A DNA stretch of 64,000 nucleotides from Neonectria sp. B-13 (GCA_002682825.1 NOKP01000023.1:372001-436000); one strand, 5' to 3'; numbered from the stretch's first letter, positions 11,567 through 23,320 are shown. The notes: generated by a model not told the origin, from the sequence alone. Program-made: numbers and translations.

Positions 11567-14551
11567 GCCCGACGCGTGCGGGGAATGCGGCGATGTCTAT
11601 ATTGTAAGAGTCGACCTCTATACCTGTATCCTCAATTTCATGACGTTTTCGGATCCTTCCATAATCTTCTCGTGCTCTTTCGTCTTCCGTGATATATTAC
11701 AGGACTCATAACGTAATGCCGTTGAAGTTTGTTGGGTTCGCCGTCGTTCCATCATCCCCACCTGAATGTACTGTACATGTGGCCTGGTAATGCCGGTCTC
11801 GGAATTCGCCTTATAGGGCCTCGTAACTACGAAGTAGCCGCAAACGATATTGGTTGCTTGTTGAATAGAACATTTCTCAAATCGGACACGGGATCTCGGA
11901 TCGAATCATCATCGAAGGGACGAAGGGAACTATATCGACGCATTCTTGTTGTCACATGAGGCCTGTATGAGGTTGGGGATTGCGAAGGATCGGTTGACTT
12001 GGGAGGTTGGCGCTGTTGCCAGGAGACGAGACACCTACGGTGAGGGAAGACACCTGCGGCGAGGGAGATTCCTCATCAGTTCTGCACACAAATTCAACTC
12101 TTACCGTTCTCGGTCAGGTTTCTAGTTGCTCTTTGGCCATGTGTTGACTATTCCTTGATCCATCCAGTGGACTGGCCAGCCCATGTCATCGAATGTGGCT
12201 CGTTCGCATTCCTTGTTTGGGATATATCGGAACCTTGCTGGAAAGTCGGTGTCGACAAGCAGTCTGCAGATGACGAGGCGGCAGGCGGTCATCGGACCCC
12301 GGACGGCGGCTGGAGCATCGCGGAGGTCGGCGGAGTTCACGTGAGGTGGTGACGGGGTACGAGGTACGAAAGCTGGAATTGAGTCTCGACTCTCGGAGGT
12401 TTGGTGTGCTTACTATCGCCGAGACGTCGCCGGGACGACGGCATTAAAAGAAAATCGAATTGTCATGGTCCGGAAGATGCATCCTGGGTTTCAGTGGTCC
12501 TACTTAGTATTCCTCATGATCAAGGCCAAAACATGCATTCCTTTTTATTCATTTGCTGGTCAGTCGCTTGTCGGTCTGTCCCGGTGCCGGCGTCGCTCGA
12601 CGGTGGCATGCTGGGTGAGCTGACGGGTCAGTGCCAGGGATCCATCGGGGCTCCACCCAAGGTCGCCTGTTCCCGGCCCCACTATCGGATGTTGGCGTTC
12701 GTGATGTAAGGGAGAAGTGGGGAAGCTGCACAGGGTAACGCTGAGGGCGATTGATAAATGACGATGACGATTGAGGAATTTGCTGATGGAGGAGAGAGGG
12801 AAAAAGGCGAAGATTGAGTGAGGGAGCTAGATATGCAGACGGGCGTCCTTATACGGTGAATGGGCGGCGTCGAGTTCTACCAGAGGAACATGCCACAGCG
12901 CAGATAGCCATTGAAACCAGGCACAGGTACGGGAAACAGGTACAGAGCCGGGGAGAGTCACAGGGGACATGTGCACGGGCGGGGGGGCCACGGAGCGTCA
13001 TGGGGGGTCATGGGGTCGGTCACGGCAGTCGCCATGATTTGTCGCAGCCTGATGCTGGTACGATGGCGATCAAAGAGGGGGTAGCAAGTCTACGCTACAG
13101 CTGTGTTAGCTGGGAATGTTGGGCTACCGATATCGAGGAAAGACTTCGAATACAGACTACGAGTCATTGCACTATCAATTTAGCCAATTCTCCATGGTAG
13201 CAAGCGTCAAACACTAAAAACCCCCTCCAGCAGTGCATTCGTAGAGCGATTGTGAACCAGCGCAAGCACGCGGAGCCAGCTCAACAACCAGCTCGTCGCC
13301 AGCCAATGGCCCGTTCGCTTTGTGACTCTTTTCCACCCTCCATTTCATCACAAGGTTTCACGCGGGCGTCGGGGAGCCAGGTGAAAAGTGGTTGGTTTGC
13401 ATCACATCAGGTGAGCACACCGGCGCCAGACGAGACGAATCCGTAGCCGAAGCCTCCGGGGAGGGGCAAGGCCTGACGATCCCGCGTCATTTAGGTGATG
13501 ATCGGGTGTACTGTACAGTGTACTCCGTGCCTACAACAACGCCCACTACGTACCTACACAGCACAACACGACACAACCCACGACACCCGACAAGACACCC
13601 GCCGACGAGACACGGCACGCCATTTGTTTCCCCTGGCACCCACTCGGCGTCTCCCCTCCGGCCTCACTTTGAGTCACCCACTCACTACTCCCAAAATGCT
13701 GCATTTCACCTCGCTCCTTTTCGCCCGCGATGCACCCAGCATCGCTACCGGTGTCCGCTGCCGCTCTTCCGGATCCCCCTCAAAGCGCCCACTGCATCGC
13801 TGGACTGCCGTCGCTCCAGACGCCACCAGTCCACAGCGCCCGATCGCGGTGGGGCGGCGACAAGCTTTCCCCGGATTTGCGCCCCAGCGACTAGTCCGCA
13901 GTGGGTACCAAACGTGCTGTGGTGCACAGTGGTGGGCACTGGTGGCCCCTTCCGCGCTGCGTGTGCCGGGGGTGCGCTGCGTCAAGCCCGAGGCTAAACC
14001 CGATGCGGTAGCACGCTTGGTCGCCTGAGCTTTCGCGCAAGGGGCGTCACGCCTTCCGTCAGGTCAAAGTCACGCGATCGTCCCCAGTACCTCCTGTACC
14101 GCCTGTAGCTCTCGTACCTCCCCGACCACGACGTGCCCATCACCATTCCACGGGAGGCGGCGCAGGCAGGTGCAGGCAATCGTCCTCCGGTGGGCAGTTA
14201 CCCCGCCCGGTCTGACGACAGCGTGATGGCGGGCCAGGTGCTTTGCAATAAACAACCCTCTTTCCCCCTTCACTTCCGTCTTTTCCATCTCTCCTCTGCA
14301 TCCATCGCACCAACAGTATCACCGCATCTCAGCAATCACCTGCTTTCCTATACAAGGTGCGTCATCCTTGAGTTCTTCCATGCTTCCACCCTTCCCTGAA
14401 AGTCCCTGTGGCTTGATCCCCCATCTTCAGATCACTTCTCTTCCACCCCATTGGATATAAGTTACTGACTCTCCCGGATCAGGACAGCACATCAAAGCAC
14501 ACATCAATCTCACGATCTCTTGATCAAAACAATCCACAAAAAACCACCATC
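11567..14551. other. Long intergenic region
   Basis: About 3 kb with no supported gene. It holds a short tandem repeat at 12030-12067, G-rich tracts near 12970-13020 and a C/A-rich low-complexity stretch near 13540-13620. Overlapping open frames at 13392-14028 run in several frames at once, which points to composition rather than coding. The last few hundred bases, rich in pyrimidine and ending in aaaaaaccaccatc, look like the promoter and leader of the next gene. Confidence 0.45.
12030..12067. repeat. Two-copy 19-bp tandem repeat
   Basis: Two adjacent copies of gacacctacggtgagggaa, the second differing at three positions (gacacctgcggcgagggag). It is intergenic, ~460 bp beyond the ATPase stop codon. 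Confidence 0.7.
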
Positions 14552-15307
14552 ATGTCGGAACCACTCACCAAGGTCGACTCCGCCGTCCAAGGCTTGTCAT
14601 CATCTCCCCCCACGGACACCAAGATGAAGGGACACCGGAGGCAAAGCTCAATCTCACCTGACGTGATGAACGTCACTGAACTCGGTAAGCCACCACCCAA
14701 CCTCCACTAAGCCCTGGGGCCTAGTTCTGGTATATGGACATGACGCTAACAGACATCTCCAGAGGAGAAGGGAATCAACCTGGAACTCGCACCCGAGACG
14801 CAGAAGACTGGATGGTAAGTCAACATGCTTCAACATTTCGGAATCCGAGATGCCTCCATTGGTCGTCAACATCCGCTAACGAGGCTTTGTGATACAGGAA
14901 GATCAACTCAAGCCCCAATGGCATCGAGGACCCCGCAATCCTCAAGCTGCCCCTCACAAAACCCCTCGTCAAGAAGATTGACCTCCACTTCCCCCTAGGG
15001 AAGGAGGTAACAGCCCGAAACCTGAAGGGAGTTACAATCAAGGATGCGCTAGATGCCATCCACAAGTCATATAAGAAGCGCGTATGTATTCCTCGCCGAC
15101 AAAACTACCTTGTTGGGAACTCGAGCTAACTGGACAATGTTGCAGGCGGATGATGAGCTCGACAAACCCTACCTCTCTGGATTCGAGTGGGACAAGGAGG
15201 AGTCATGGACCCGATTGGTTGTCCACCTCCAGACGCAACCTACCGCCACCACCTTCGGCACCTCATCAGGCGGCAAGAAGAAGAGCAAGAAGAACAAGGA
15301 CAACTAA
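14552..15307 (+). CDS. Small conserved fungal-type protein, 176 aa, unrecognised
   Basis: Four exons: 14552-14684, 14763-14814, 14898-15081 and 15146-15307; joins read TELEEKGINL, KTGWKINSS and KKRADDELD. Context at the start (caccatcATGT) is good. The N-terminus is Ser/Thr/Lys rich (RRQSSIS), the middle (residues ~60-150) looks folded, with PLVKKIDLHFPLGKEVTARN and VTIKDALDAIHKSYKKR, and the C-terminus is a basic tail GGKKKSKKNKDN. The central pattern (a beta-rich segment, then a 'VTI.DALDAIH' helix) faintly recalls small fungal DUF6699-type domains, but I would not assign it. No signal peptide or membrane segment. Intron joins strongly support a real gene; the function is unknown. Confidence 0.7.
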
Positions 15308-16148
15308 TGAATCCACGGCACCCTGATATCTGTTCCAATAGTTCCTTCAATTCTTCTTAATCGTTTCGCTGGGTTCGTTGCGATCGGCGCCCCGGATATT
15401 GCGATTAGATATTCTTGGCCGGGCCATGTTCAGTGCGACGCTGGGAGCGTCGCCTGGTGTACTCCTCTAGTTCTATTCGCGACTGGCCACTTTGGCTGGT
15501 CTATCATGGTTCCATTTAATGGTTCCTTGAATAATTGAGACTTATCCTCTCCTGCTCGGTGGACTCATGCTTGTTGGTGTTTGTTGTGAGATCTGTGATA
15601 TACATCCCATCGATGTCGTTAAAACTAGCAAGACGCTGTATCCACACTGTGAGCCCCGCCCATCCACTATGAGATCCACAGTGTAGGCACTGGGTGCCGA
15701 GACAAGGTCAGAGCTTCCCCGCGGGAGACGGCAAGCTGAGTCAGATGAAACATGATGTTTATTATGCGAAGTTCAAAGGCAGAAACCCATATACTCATGC
15801 AAAATGATGCTGTAATAGGGAGAATGTGCTAACAGTGATATGTCATGAATTGCTCTGTTTTTTTGCTTGTGGTTGATAGTGCAGTATCGACGGCTTAGGC
15901 CTCACCTGTCGGCGGAATGTGAGCGCGGCACAGTCGGCTACCGTCGGGACGCTTATGATCGCTCCGTGATGCTCCAACGCGGAACTGGCTGTGCAACCAC
16001 CTGGACGGCTCAAACGGCTTGTGAACGTCATCTGTGAGCATGATGCATAGCCGGACGTAGTTAAAAGATGTGGTAGTGTCGCCTCTTGAGGGCTGTTCCT
16101 GGGCTTGTCATCAAACGGTTCAGAGCTAGCCAGCCACTTTCTTTCAAG
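15308..16148. other. Intergenic region
   Basis: About 840 bp between two genes on the plus strand. It should contain the 3' UTR of the small protein gene and the promoter of homogentisate dioxygenase. I see no TATA box, repeat or supported frame. Confidence 0.5.
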
Positions 16149-17622
16149 ATGCCCGTCACTCAATTCGACACTAAAGAAAAATATCGGTATCAGAATGGCT
16201 TCAATTGCTACCTAGAGTAAGTGCTACCGATGGCTTTGGAAGCGCTCAATGCTGATTTTCTTGCCCAGGTCCGAAGCGGTCGAGGGCGCGCTGCCTGTAG
16301 GACACAACTCGCCCCAGAAGCCGCCGCACGGCCTATACGCCGAGAAGCTTTCGGGGACGGCCTTCACGGCTCCAAGACACGAGAACAAGCAGACTTGGCT
16401 GTACCGAGTCCTGCCTTCTTGCGCCCATCCTCCATACCAACCTGACTTCAAGTCGACGCTTACTGAAGGTTCCAACGAGACCGTCAGCGGCACCAAGGAG
16501 GGCAAGCTGCACTACATCCCTAACCAACTCCGCTGGGATCCGTTCGACCACGATGAAGCCAAGCATCTCGACTTCATTTCCGGTCTGCGACTTGTGGCCG
16601 GCGCTGGTGATCCCACCTTGAAGTCGGGCCTCGGCATGTACGTGTACGCAGCCGGCAAGAGCATGGAGGAAAACGCTGCGTTCTACTCGGCCGATGGTGA
16701 CTTGTTGATCGTGACCCAAGAAGGCGCCTTGGACATCCGCACCGAGTTTGGATGGCTTCTGGTGCGGCCCATGGAGATTTGTGTGATCCCTCGCGGCGTC
16801 AAGTTCCAGGTCTTCCTCCCGACGGGACCGGCTCGGGGCTACGCTCTCGAGCTGTATGAGGGGCACTTCAATCTCCCTGAACTCGGACCCATCGGTTCCA
16901 ACGGCCTCGCCAATGCCCGCGACTTCCAGTCTCCTGTAGCCTGCTTCAGCGAGGGCTTTGGCGCGACGGCCTCGGACGGGCCTGGGTCTTACACCGTCAC
17001 CGTCAAGTTCAACAACTCGCTGTTCAAGACGGTGCAGCCACACACTCCGTTCGACGTGGTCGCCTGGCACGGCAACTACTATCCTTTCAAATATGACCTC
17101 GGCCGCTTCAACACCATCGGCACCATCTCCTTCGACCACCCGGACCCGTCCATCTTCACGGTGCTAACCGCGCAGTCCGCGGTCCCGGGCACGGCCGTCG
17201 CCGACTTCGTCATTTTCCCGCCGCGCTGGCTGGTAGGCGAGGACACGTTCCGGCCGCCGTGGTACCACCGCAACACGATGAGCGAGTTCATGGGCCTGAT
17301 CCAGGGCGGCTACGACGCCAAGCGCGGCGGAGCGGGCGGGTTCGTGCCCGGCGGCGCGAGCTTGCACAACGTCATGAGCGGGCACGGGCCGGACGCCGAG
17401 AGCGGCGAGGCGGCGCGGGAGGCGGACCTGAAGCCGGTCAAGGTCGGCGCGGGAAGCTGCGCGTTCATGTTCGAGAGCTGCTTGATGTTGGGCGTCACCG
17501 AGTGGGGGTTGCGGACGTGTCAGAAGGTGCAGGAGGGCTACAACGAGGAGAGCTGGGGAGGAGTTAAGACGCATTGGAAGCTGCCAGATGGACTGAAGGT
17601 GAAGTCGCACTTGGTCGAGTGA
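16149..17622 (+). CDS. hmgA: Homogentisate 1,2-dioxygenase
   Basis: Fe(II) ring-cleaving dioxygenase converting homogentisate to maleylacetoacetate in phenylalanine/tyrosine breakdown; cytosolic. Two exons, 16149-16216 and 16269-17622, with a 52-nt intron; the join reads [14 protein letters not shown]. The 473-aa product matches the family length. The C-terminal cupin holds the iron-site signature [16 protein letters not shown] followed by [18 protein letters not shown]; by family comparison the ligands are His356, Glu362 and His395, all present. The usual N-terminal pattern [20 protein letters not shown] is also clear. Unlike the Aspergillus arrangement, no fumarylacetoacetase or maleylacetoacetate isomerase gene lies beside it in this window; the next gene is an unrelated acetyltransferase in convergent orientation. 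Confidence 0.97.
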
Positions 17623-17977
17623 AGGAGTCATGTTTGGTTTGGGAGGCAGTGGATAAAACTCGAGGACCAACGTCCTGGTTGTAAGAATACTCTCACAAAT
17701 CAAAACAATTCTACAAAGACGTCTAATTCTCTCATCTAAAGATTGTAAGAGCATCTGCTCCAATATCCATTGTTCTCTTGAGGGATTCCACAGTGGTGAA
17801 CATGTCTTGGTGACCAACAAGGTAGGCAATCCAAGTTGACCGGAGATTTAACTCTGAGAATGTTCGCTATTCCAATTGTTAGAAACTTGTTAAAGTCTAG
17901 ACGCTAGAATTCTCTTATATACATCCACCTAATCCTTCACGCTTTATTTAAGTAAACTGATACTTGGAAGGAGTCTG
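17623..17977. other. Convergent 3' intergenic region
   Basis: About 355 bp between the stop codons of homogentisate dioxygenase and the acetyltransferase. AT-rich, as expected for facing 3' UTRs; nothing else seen. Confidence 0.5.
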
Positions 17978-18721
17978 TCATTGTTTCTGCGTCCGCATAA
18001 AAACATTAGACGGCCGTTCTCGGTCCGCAAACTCGGCATCAACATCGTACTCAATCTCCCCCTCCAGCTGAAATCCCAGCTTCGCATATACGTGTCTTCC
18101 CATGCTAGAAGCCTCCAGAATGGCCTCAAGCCCTCCCCGGCGTTGAGCCTCGTCGAGCCCCCACTGCACCAGCTTCTTGGCGATGCCCTTGCCCTGGAAC
18201 GCCGGGTCAACCACGCACAGGTCCAGCACCATGACTGCGGGCGGCGACGCCGTGGCCTTCTCCTTGACGACCTCGATGCGCGGGCGGTGCAGCGACCTGT
18301 CAAGCTGGCAGGCGTAACGCTGCTCGGCTTCGTTGCCGGGATAGACGGCTTCGAGGTCCATGACGGTCCGGAGGTCCTCGGCCGGGACATCGCCGTGGCC
18401 CTCGACCGCGGACGCCTGGACCCAGATGGCCACGCCGACCAGAACGCGCTCGCCCTGGCGCTGGGCGTCGGGCAGCGTCGCCTTGAGGAACATGGTGTTC
18501 AGCTCGCCGTTGTTGTCGCGGGCCACGGCCGACCAGCGCTGTACCATGCGCTGGGCGCCCTTGGCCTTGCCCTCGGGCGTGTCCCATCCCGGGTTCATGG
18601 CGATCCAGATGCCATCGTGGGTTTGGCTGCCGAAGGTTTTGCACGTGCAGTCGAAGCTGGCCACGACGTCCTCGGCGTTGGTGATGAGCTCGATGCGGAG
18701 GTCGGAGGGGTTGCTGGTCAT
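17978..18721 (-). CDS. GNAT-family N-acetyltransferase, 247 aa
   Basis: Acetyl-CoA dependent N-acetyltransferase of the GNAT superfamily. Single exon. The acetyl-CoA binding motif is at ~170-185: LCVVDPAFQGKGIAKKLVQW, with QGKGIA as the R/Q-x-x-G-x-G/A loop, followed by motif B LEASSMGRHVYAKLGF near 205-220. The N-terminal half carries an insertion relative to minimal GNAT domains, as in many fungal small-molecule GNATs. No targeting signal is seen. The start at 18721 follows a non-coding stretch and is the only reasonable ATG. The substrate is unknown; convergent placement with homogentisate dioxygenase gives no functional link. Confidence 0.88.
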   Translation of the reverse strand: MTSNPSDLRIELITNAEDVVASFDCTCKTFGSQTHDGIWIAMNPGWDTPEGKAKGAQRMVQRWSAVARDNNGELNTMFLKATLPDAQRQGERVLVGVAIWVQASAVEGHGDVPAEDLRTVMDLEAVYPGNEAEQRYACQLDRSLHRPRIEVVKEKATASPPAVMVLDLCVVDPAFQGKGIAKKLVQWGLDEAQRRGGLEAILEASSMGRHVYAKLGFQLEGEIEYDVDAEFADRERPSNVFMRTQKQ

Positions 18722-18912
18722 GATTGCGGGGGCTGACTGTTGTGTGGAATGGTTGGTGGTGGTTCTTCCCGGGCAGTGAGTTTAGTTATTTAAGAGTGTC
18801 AAAAGACAATGAACCACGGACGTATATATTGAGTCCCTCTGTACAGCGTGCGTTTGGAAACTTCGGAACTCATAAACGACAATCTCACTGCGCTGAAGAG
18901 AGGGGTTAGTTG

Positions 18913-19873
18913 TCATGCATTAGTCAACAGCTCCGCTTTCATTCCGAGACCCTCATGGAGTTGTGGGTGTTCAGTCTTGGCGAACAAAATCTTAGAGTTG
19001 GTGTTCAAAATACTGAGCGCTCTTGTTAAAATCGTAAAACTTGAGTAAAAGGAAGAATATAAGCCTGAGTCTTGTCGCCGAGTTGCGTTGAGAGAAGGTA
19101 TCACTTGCACTCACCTCCCTGTTCAAGGAGGCATCTAGATAGATTGCATTTGGGAGAGAATTCCTTGTCAAGCTAACGGCCCAGGAACGGATTCTAGGCA
19201 AAAGTCTTCTCAGTCCTTTAATGTGCTTGGCGGCTGTCTTGGATCTTTTGGATGTAACGTCGGCATGAAGATGCAATGCTTGGAGAATGTTCGGATCGCA
19301 ATGATGGATGATGCTGAAGCCAGCTGTGCCGAGCACGTAGTCTTAGGCGTAATCTGCCACTCCATCAAACCTGGGAAGAGGGCGCAAAAGTCTGTTGTCT
19401 GCTGGACAGATAGCGTTTCAAGATCCAGAGTAAAAACTTGGAGCTTGGCCATCAACTGAATGGATTGAGCAATGCGTCTCGGTAGGCCATCATCCTCACC
19501 AGCGTGGTGCCGATTGCCCGCTTTTCTCCATCCGCCTCCATTCTCAGGGCCGTCACATTCCTGAATAATGATGGCGCCGCGTCTATTGTGTGGTTAGTAC
19601 ATCAGTTGTGGGGGATGGATAGGTGAAAACCCCGTACTTGATGTGATTTCGTACCTCAACCATACTGGCATCATCGGGGTCCACAAGAAATGCCTTCAGT
19701 AGACACGAAAGGTGCTCTTAGGTATCCTCAAACCGTACCTCTTCGAACCAGTGCTTGCAAAAGAATTTGCGACTTTGCTTTGAGGCTTTCGTAATGGCAT
19801 CCAAGTTTGCTCTGCCGGAAAATGCCCCGATCATGGAGAGCAAAACTGGTGCGAACTGGACTAACGTTGACAT
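18913..19873 (-). pseudogene. Decayed F-box gene (in-frame stop and frameshift)
   Basis: Reading the minus strand from ATG at 19873 gives an F-box-like N-terminus: FAPVLLSMIGAFSG, then NLDAITKASKQSRKFF, then a stop TAA at 19718-19720 directly after FEDT. The frame continues sensibly (LLKAFLVDPDDASMVEVRN), crosses a probable 55-nt intron (19583-19637, GTACGG...ATAG) and resumes with KRGAIIIQECDGPEN and MAKLQVFTLDLETL. Near 19345 the plausible frame shifts by one: after LMEWQITPK the continuation is LGTAGFSIIHHCDPNILQAL in another frame. A further intron (GTGAGT near 19128) may lead to a last exon ending at 18913 (FAKTEHPQLHEGLGM). Architecture resembles Sordariomycete F-box/leucine-rich proteins. 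Two independent lesions favour a pseudogene, but sequencing errors or a different intron model are possible. Confidence 0.5.
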
Positions 19874-20379
19874 TACTGCGGATTTCCGGTTGCTAAGCTT
19901 GCTGAAACATCGAGAACGGTCTTTCGAGATGCCCGGTATTCTTGCGTGCGTGAGTGCGTGTGCGTGAGTGAAGAAACGAGGTTAGCCCTCGGTTGTGTTT
20001 GCTGCAGAATTGTCCGTAGAGTGAATCACTGACACGAAAACCCTAAGCTACACGATATTCCAGTGCAGCCTCGCCTGGTTGTCATACAATTTCAGTGGTG
20101 TATTGAGCGATGTTCCACTACTTCTCAGTGGAGCAACTGCACGCACATAACTTTCACCTGTTGAGGGTCAACTCTTTTTCTGCACGCACATAACTCTCAC
20201 CTGTTGAAGCTCAACTCTTTCTCCACACGTCATCCACCGTTTTTCTTTCGATTTCATCCTCTTCAGTCACTGCCCCGGGTGTCCTAGTCTTGCCGCCAGT
20301 ATCCTCTCGCGTGCGTTCCCCACGCTTCCGAAGAGAGTGTTCTTATCCCGCAGCGCCCCTGCGCAGCTCTGACGCCAAG
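19874..20379. other. Divergent intergenic region with tandem repeat
   Basis: About 500 bp between the decayed F-box gene and the SNF2-family gene, which point away from each other. It holds the 43-bp tandem duplication at 20138-20223 and a pyrimidine-rich leader just upstream of the SNF2 gene. Confidence 0.5.
20138..20223. repeat. 43-bp direct tandem duplication
   Basis: Two adjacent copies, 20138-20180 and 20181-20223, both beginning tgcacgcacataact and containing cacctgttga and tcaactcttt; they differ at about four or five positions. They lie ~160-240 bp upstream of the preferred SNF2-family start codon and so within its likely promoter. Confidence 0.85.
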
Positions 20380-23172
20380 ATGGTCTCGAACAAGGAGCTC
20401 GAGGAAAAGTTACGTGAGATCAGCCGTCCCTATCGCGAGGAATACTTACGCACCATATCGGAAGCCGAGAACGACACACTGAGGGAGGCGAACAACCCTC
20501 GGCGTTGGATCGACTGGAACTTCCGTCCTGGTCTCTACCTCTTTGATTTCGAGGGAGAAAAAGCACGGCGCAGTATCACGGGCAACCCAGATACGAGAAA
20601 TCTGGAGAGTGAGGCCTTGGAAGTTTCCGGCGACGAACACAACCCGGCAGGAAGCGCTCCCGCCATGACAAGTCTTCGCACTTGCGATGAAGTCATCACT
20701 GGGGACTTTTCCTGGGAGTTTGGATCTGAGTTACCTGCAGATCTTCAGAGAGTTGGTGATTTTGACTGGTCTAACTCTCGAGGTCCTCGCCTTAGAGTCT
20801 CCGGTCAGTCTGTGGACCTTCTCGAGTATCTCCACTCTTCAAGCTTCAAGCAGCATATTGTGAGTTTTTTATGTCTTTATGCTACCTCATTCGAATGGTA
20901 ACATACGCTGACCAGATCTAGGCTTCTTTAACAAAGACAGGCTTCCCTATGACATTCGCATCAGGTCTTCAGACTGTGCCAAAACCCTGGCAACAAGTCG
21001 GAAAGGAGAAGTTGAAAGTCCTGGCTCAATCGAACTTCAAGGGAGGGTTCTTATGCGACGCAGTTGGCCTTGGAAAATCATTGACTGCATTGACTGCTGC
21101 CATGGAAATCCGAGAAGGGATGCTTCCAAGGTGTGGCTTCATCCTCATCGTCTGCCGTTCAAGTTGTACGGTGCAGTGGCATGATGAAATCAAGAAGCAT
21201 TATCGAAAGGTTCGTCTTATCGTGTTGTCTTGACGGCTCCTAACTAATATGTGTTATGTAGGACAATCGCCCTTCATACATAATCCTTGACGACCATAAA
21301 TACCCTGTGCTTGAGCTCTTGAAGTACGACATCGTCATCTGCAGTGGGAACTTCCTTCGACAGCGCTATCAAGATGTGATGCGCTTCCAGGCGTATTGCA
21401 ATGCGGTACATACGTCAGCTATCAACGTCCTGGATCAAGCCTTCAAGACGCCACCAAAGCGGATTTTTGCGCCCTTGCATTCGTCACTGTACGATCGTTT
21501 GCAGAAGCACATTGCAGTTCTAATCGTTGATGAGTCGCATGACGCAAAGAACGAGGAATCTTTGCTCAACGTTGCCATCAGATCCTTACATTACAAGCAC
21601 GCTTTCCTGTTAACAGGAACCCCAATGCACAACAATTGGGAAGACTTGGCAGGTCAGACGATGCTGCTACCCGGGGGCGGGCCAATTGCTGGTATACAAC
21701 ACCTCCGCCAACTATTCGGAGAACCCAAGGATGGAGATGGTGTAGGTGAGCCACAAGGAGCCAGGCAGCGGCTGTTCGCGGCTTTTCCTTCGGCCCTTGT
21801 TGTAGGGCGGCCAAAAGAATTACTTCAACTACCCGATCAGCAAAGAAAAATCATACCAGTCGATCTCTCTGGTCAGCGTTTGACGACACTTCGAATCGCT
21901 CGCTGTGTGTCTGTTGGCCGGTCACTCATCGCAGCGAGTGTGGCTGAAAGTGGGAAGACGAGAAAGAGCCAGGGATTTGCACTCCTCGCCAAAGCCCAAC
22001 GACTTGCAGCGAATCCTATTCTTGTGACGGGGCGCGATACCATTCTCGAGATGGCTGGCCATGTTTTCAACAACGGGTTGAATGCATTTGATAACCAGGT
22101 CAAGTCTGCATATAAAGAATTTCGAGCGCAGCAAGACCTTTCTTCAGAACTCAGCATATACCAACTGAGCGACTCCCAGTTCCTGGAGTTCAAGAGCTTC
22201 TTTCGAAAGCGCCGTGGGATGAGTACGATGGGTGTTCAAGCTTCTGAGGCAGATGGCAACTCAAACGAATCAGAAGGCGATGCCGAAGAGGAGAATCCAT
22301 CGGACCCTTCAGGCGAACTTGGCGCTGGAAACCATGACACTGTCGGAGGGCACATCTATAGAGAGGAAGACTTTTTCTATGAAGTAGATGCCAACGACCC
22401 TGACGACAATCCGCATTCAGATACACACAGGCCTCAACGGGTGTCTGGCGACGGTGGTGATCTTTCAGATTCGGACAACTCAGACTGTCGGCTCACTGTG
22501 GGTAACTCACGACAACCAGGGCGGTCAAACCCAAAGTTCACCAAACAATGGCTGAAATTTCTTGTTACGAGTGATGAATCAGCCATATTTTCACCACGGG
22601 TCACAGCAATTGTTGATCAAGTTCGAGAGATTCGTCAAACGTACCCAGGGGAAAAGATGCTTATTGTGTCGACATCTGTTATGTTCCTGGACATAATGAA
22701 GGAGGCTCTTTACCGCCAGGCCCAAAGAGAAACATCGTTCCAATTCCAGGTTGGTGAATACAACGGCATGATAAGAAGTCCTGAGCAACGAGCAGAAGTT
22801 GCTCGTATTTTCAACGAGACAATGAGTCAGATGGCAATCCTCCTGCTCAGCGCAGCTGCCGGCGGCACTGGGCTAAACTTGGCCGGAGCGTCCCATGTCA
22901 TCATCTCAGAGCCTTTCTGGACACCTGGCTTGGAGGAGCAGATAATTGGACGCGCGCATCGAATGCCTCAGGACAAGGCAGTTCATGTTTACAAGTTCTT
23001 AGCGGAGCTATCGGATATCGACATGTACTTGCATGAGTCTGTTGCTAAAAAGGCAACGTTTTCTGGGGTTGTTCAACCTTGGTTCATACGAGACGACAAG
23101 CATGAGTTCACCATGCCACATTTGCCATCACGCATCGAGCTTCAGACAGAAGCCAAGGAAGGGTTTCGTTGA
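20380..23172 (+). CDS. SNF2-family DNA-dependent ATPase/helicase-like protein, 892 aa
   Basis: Nuclear DNA-translocating ATPase of the SNF2 superfamily, by its motifs. Exons 20380-20859, 20922-21209 and 21262-23172; both introns keep frame. The preferred start is 20380 (gccaagATGG); an in-frame ATG at 20290 would add 30 residues. Motif I is CDAVGLGKSLTA (Glu of the usual DEMGLGKT replaced), motif II is VDESH instead of DEAH/DEGH, and motif III is LLTGTPMHNNWED. A long hydrophilic, acidic insertion (~560-650, with ESEGDAEEENPSD) precedes the C-terminal lobe, where motif V is SAAAGGTGLNLAGASHVI and motif VI is QIIGRAHRMPQDK instead of the common GRAHRIGQ. No RING finger, bromodomain or chromodomain is visible. 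It lies in a lower-GC stretch beside a decayed F-box gene. Remodelling, repair or mobile-element origin cannot be separated. Confidence 0.85.
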
Positions 23173-23320
23173 GGTGACGTACGGGCTCGTAGATATAACA
23201 GGGAGCCAGGGTACGGTCACAGAGAGCGCTCTACAGTGGGATGACGTTGGCATTTGGACTTGACGTTTGATATGGGCGATGCTTTTGCTCACGGCCATAA
23301 TTTGGTGTAGCTATTCAAGG

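Noticed and set aside
13392..14028. Long overlapping open frames in two plus-strand frames
   Set aside because: Both frames are open because of C/A-rich low-complexity DNA (cacgacaccc-like); neither product looks folded and no intron structure fits.
16333..17139. Open frame of 268 codons opposite homogentisate dioxygenase
   Set aside because: Antisense shadow of a certain gene.
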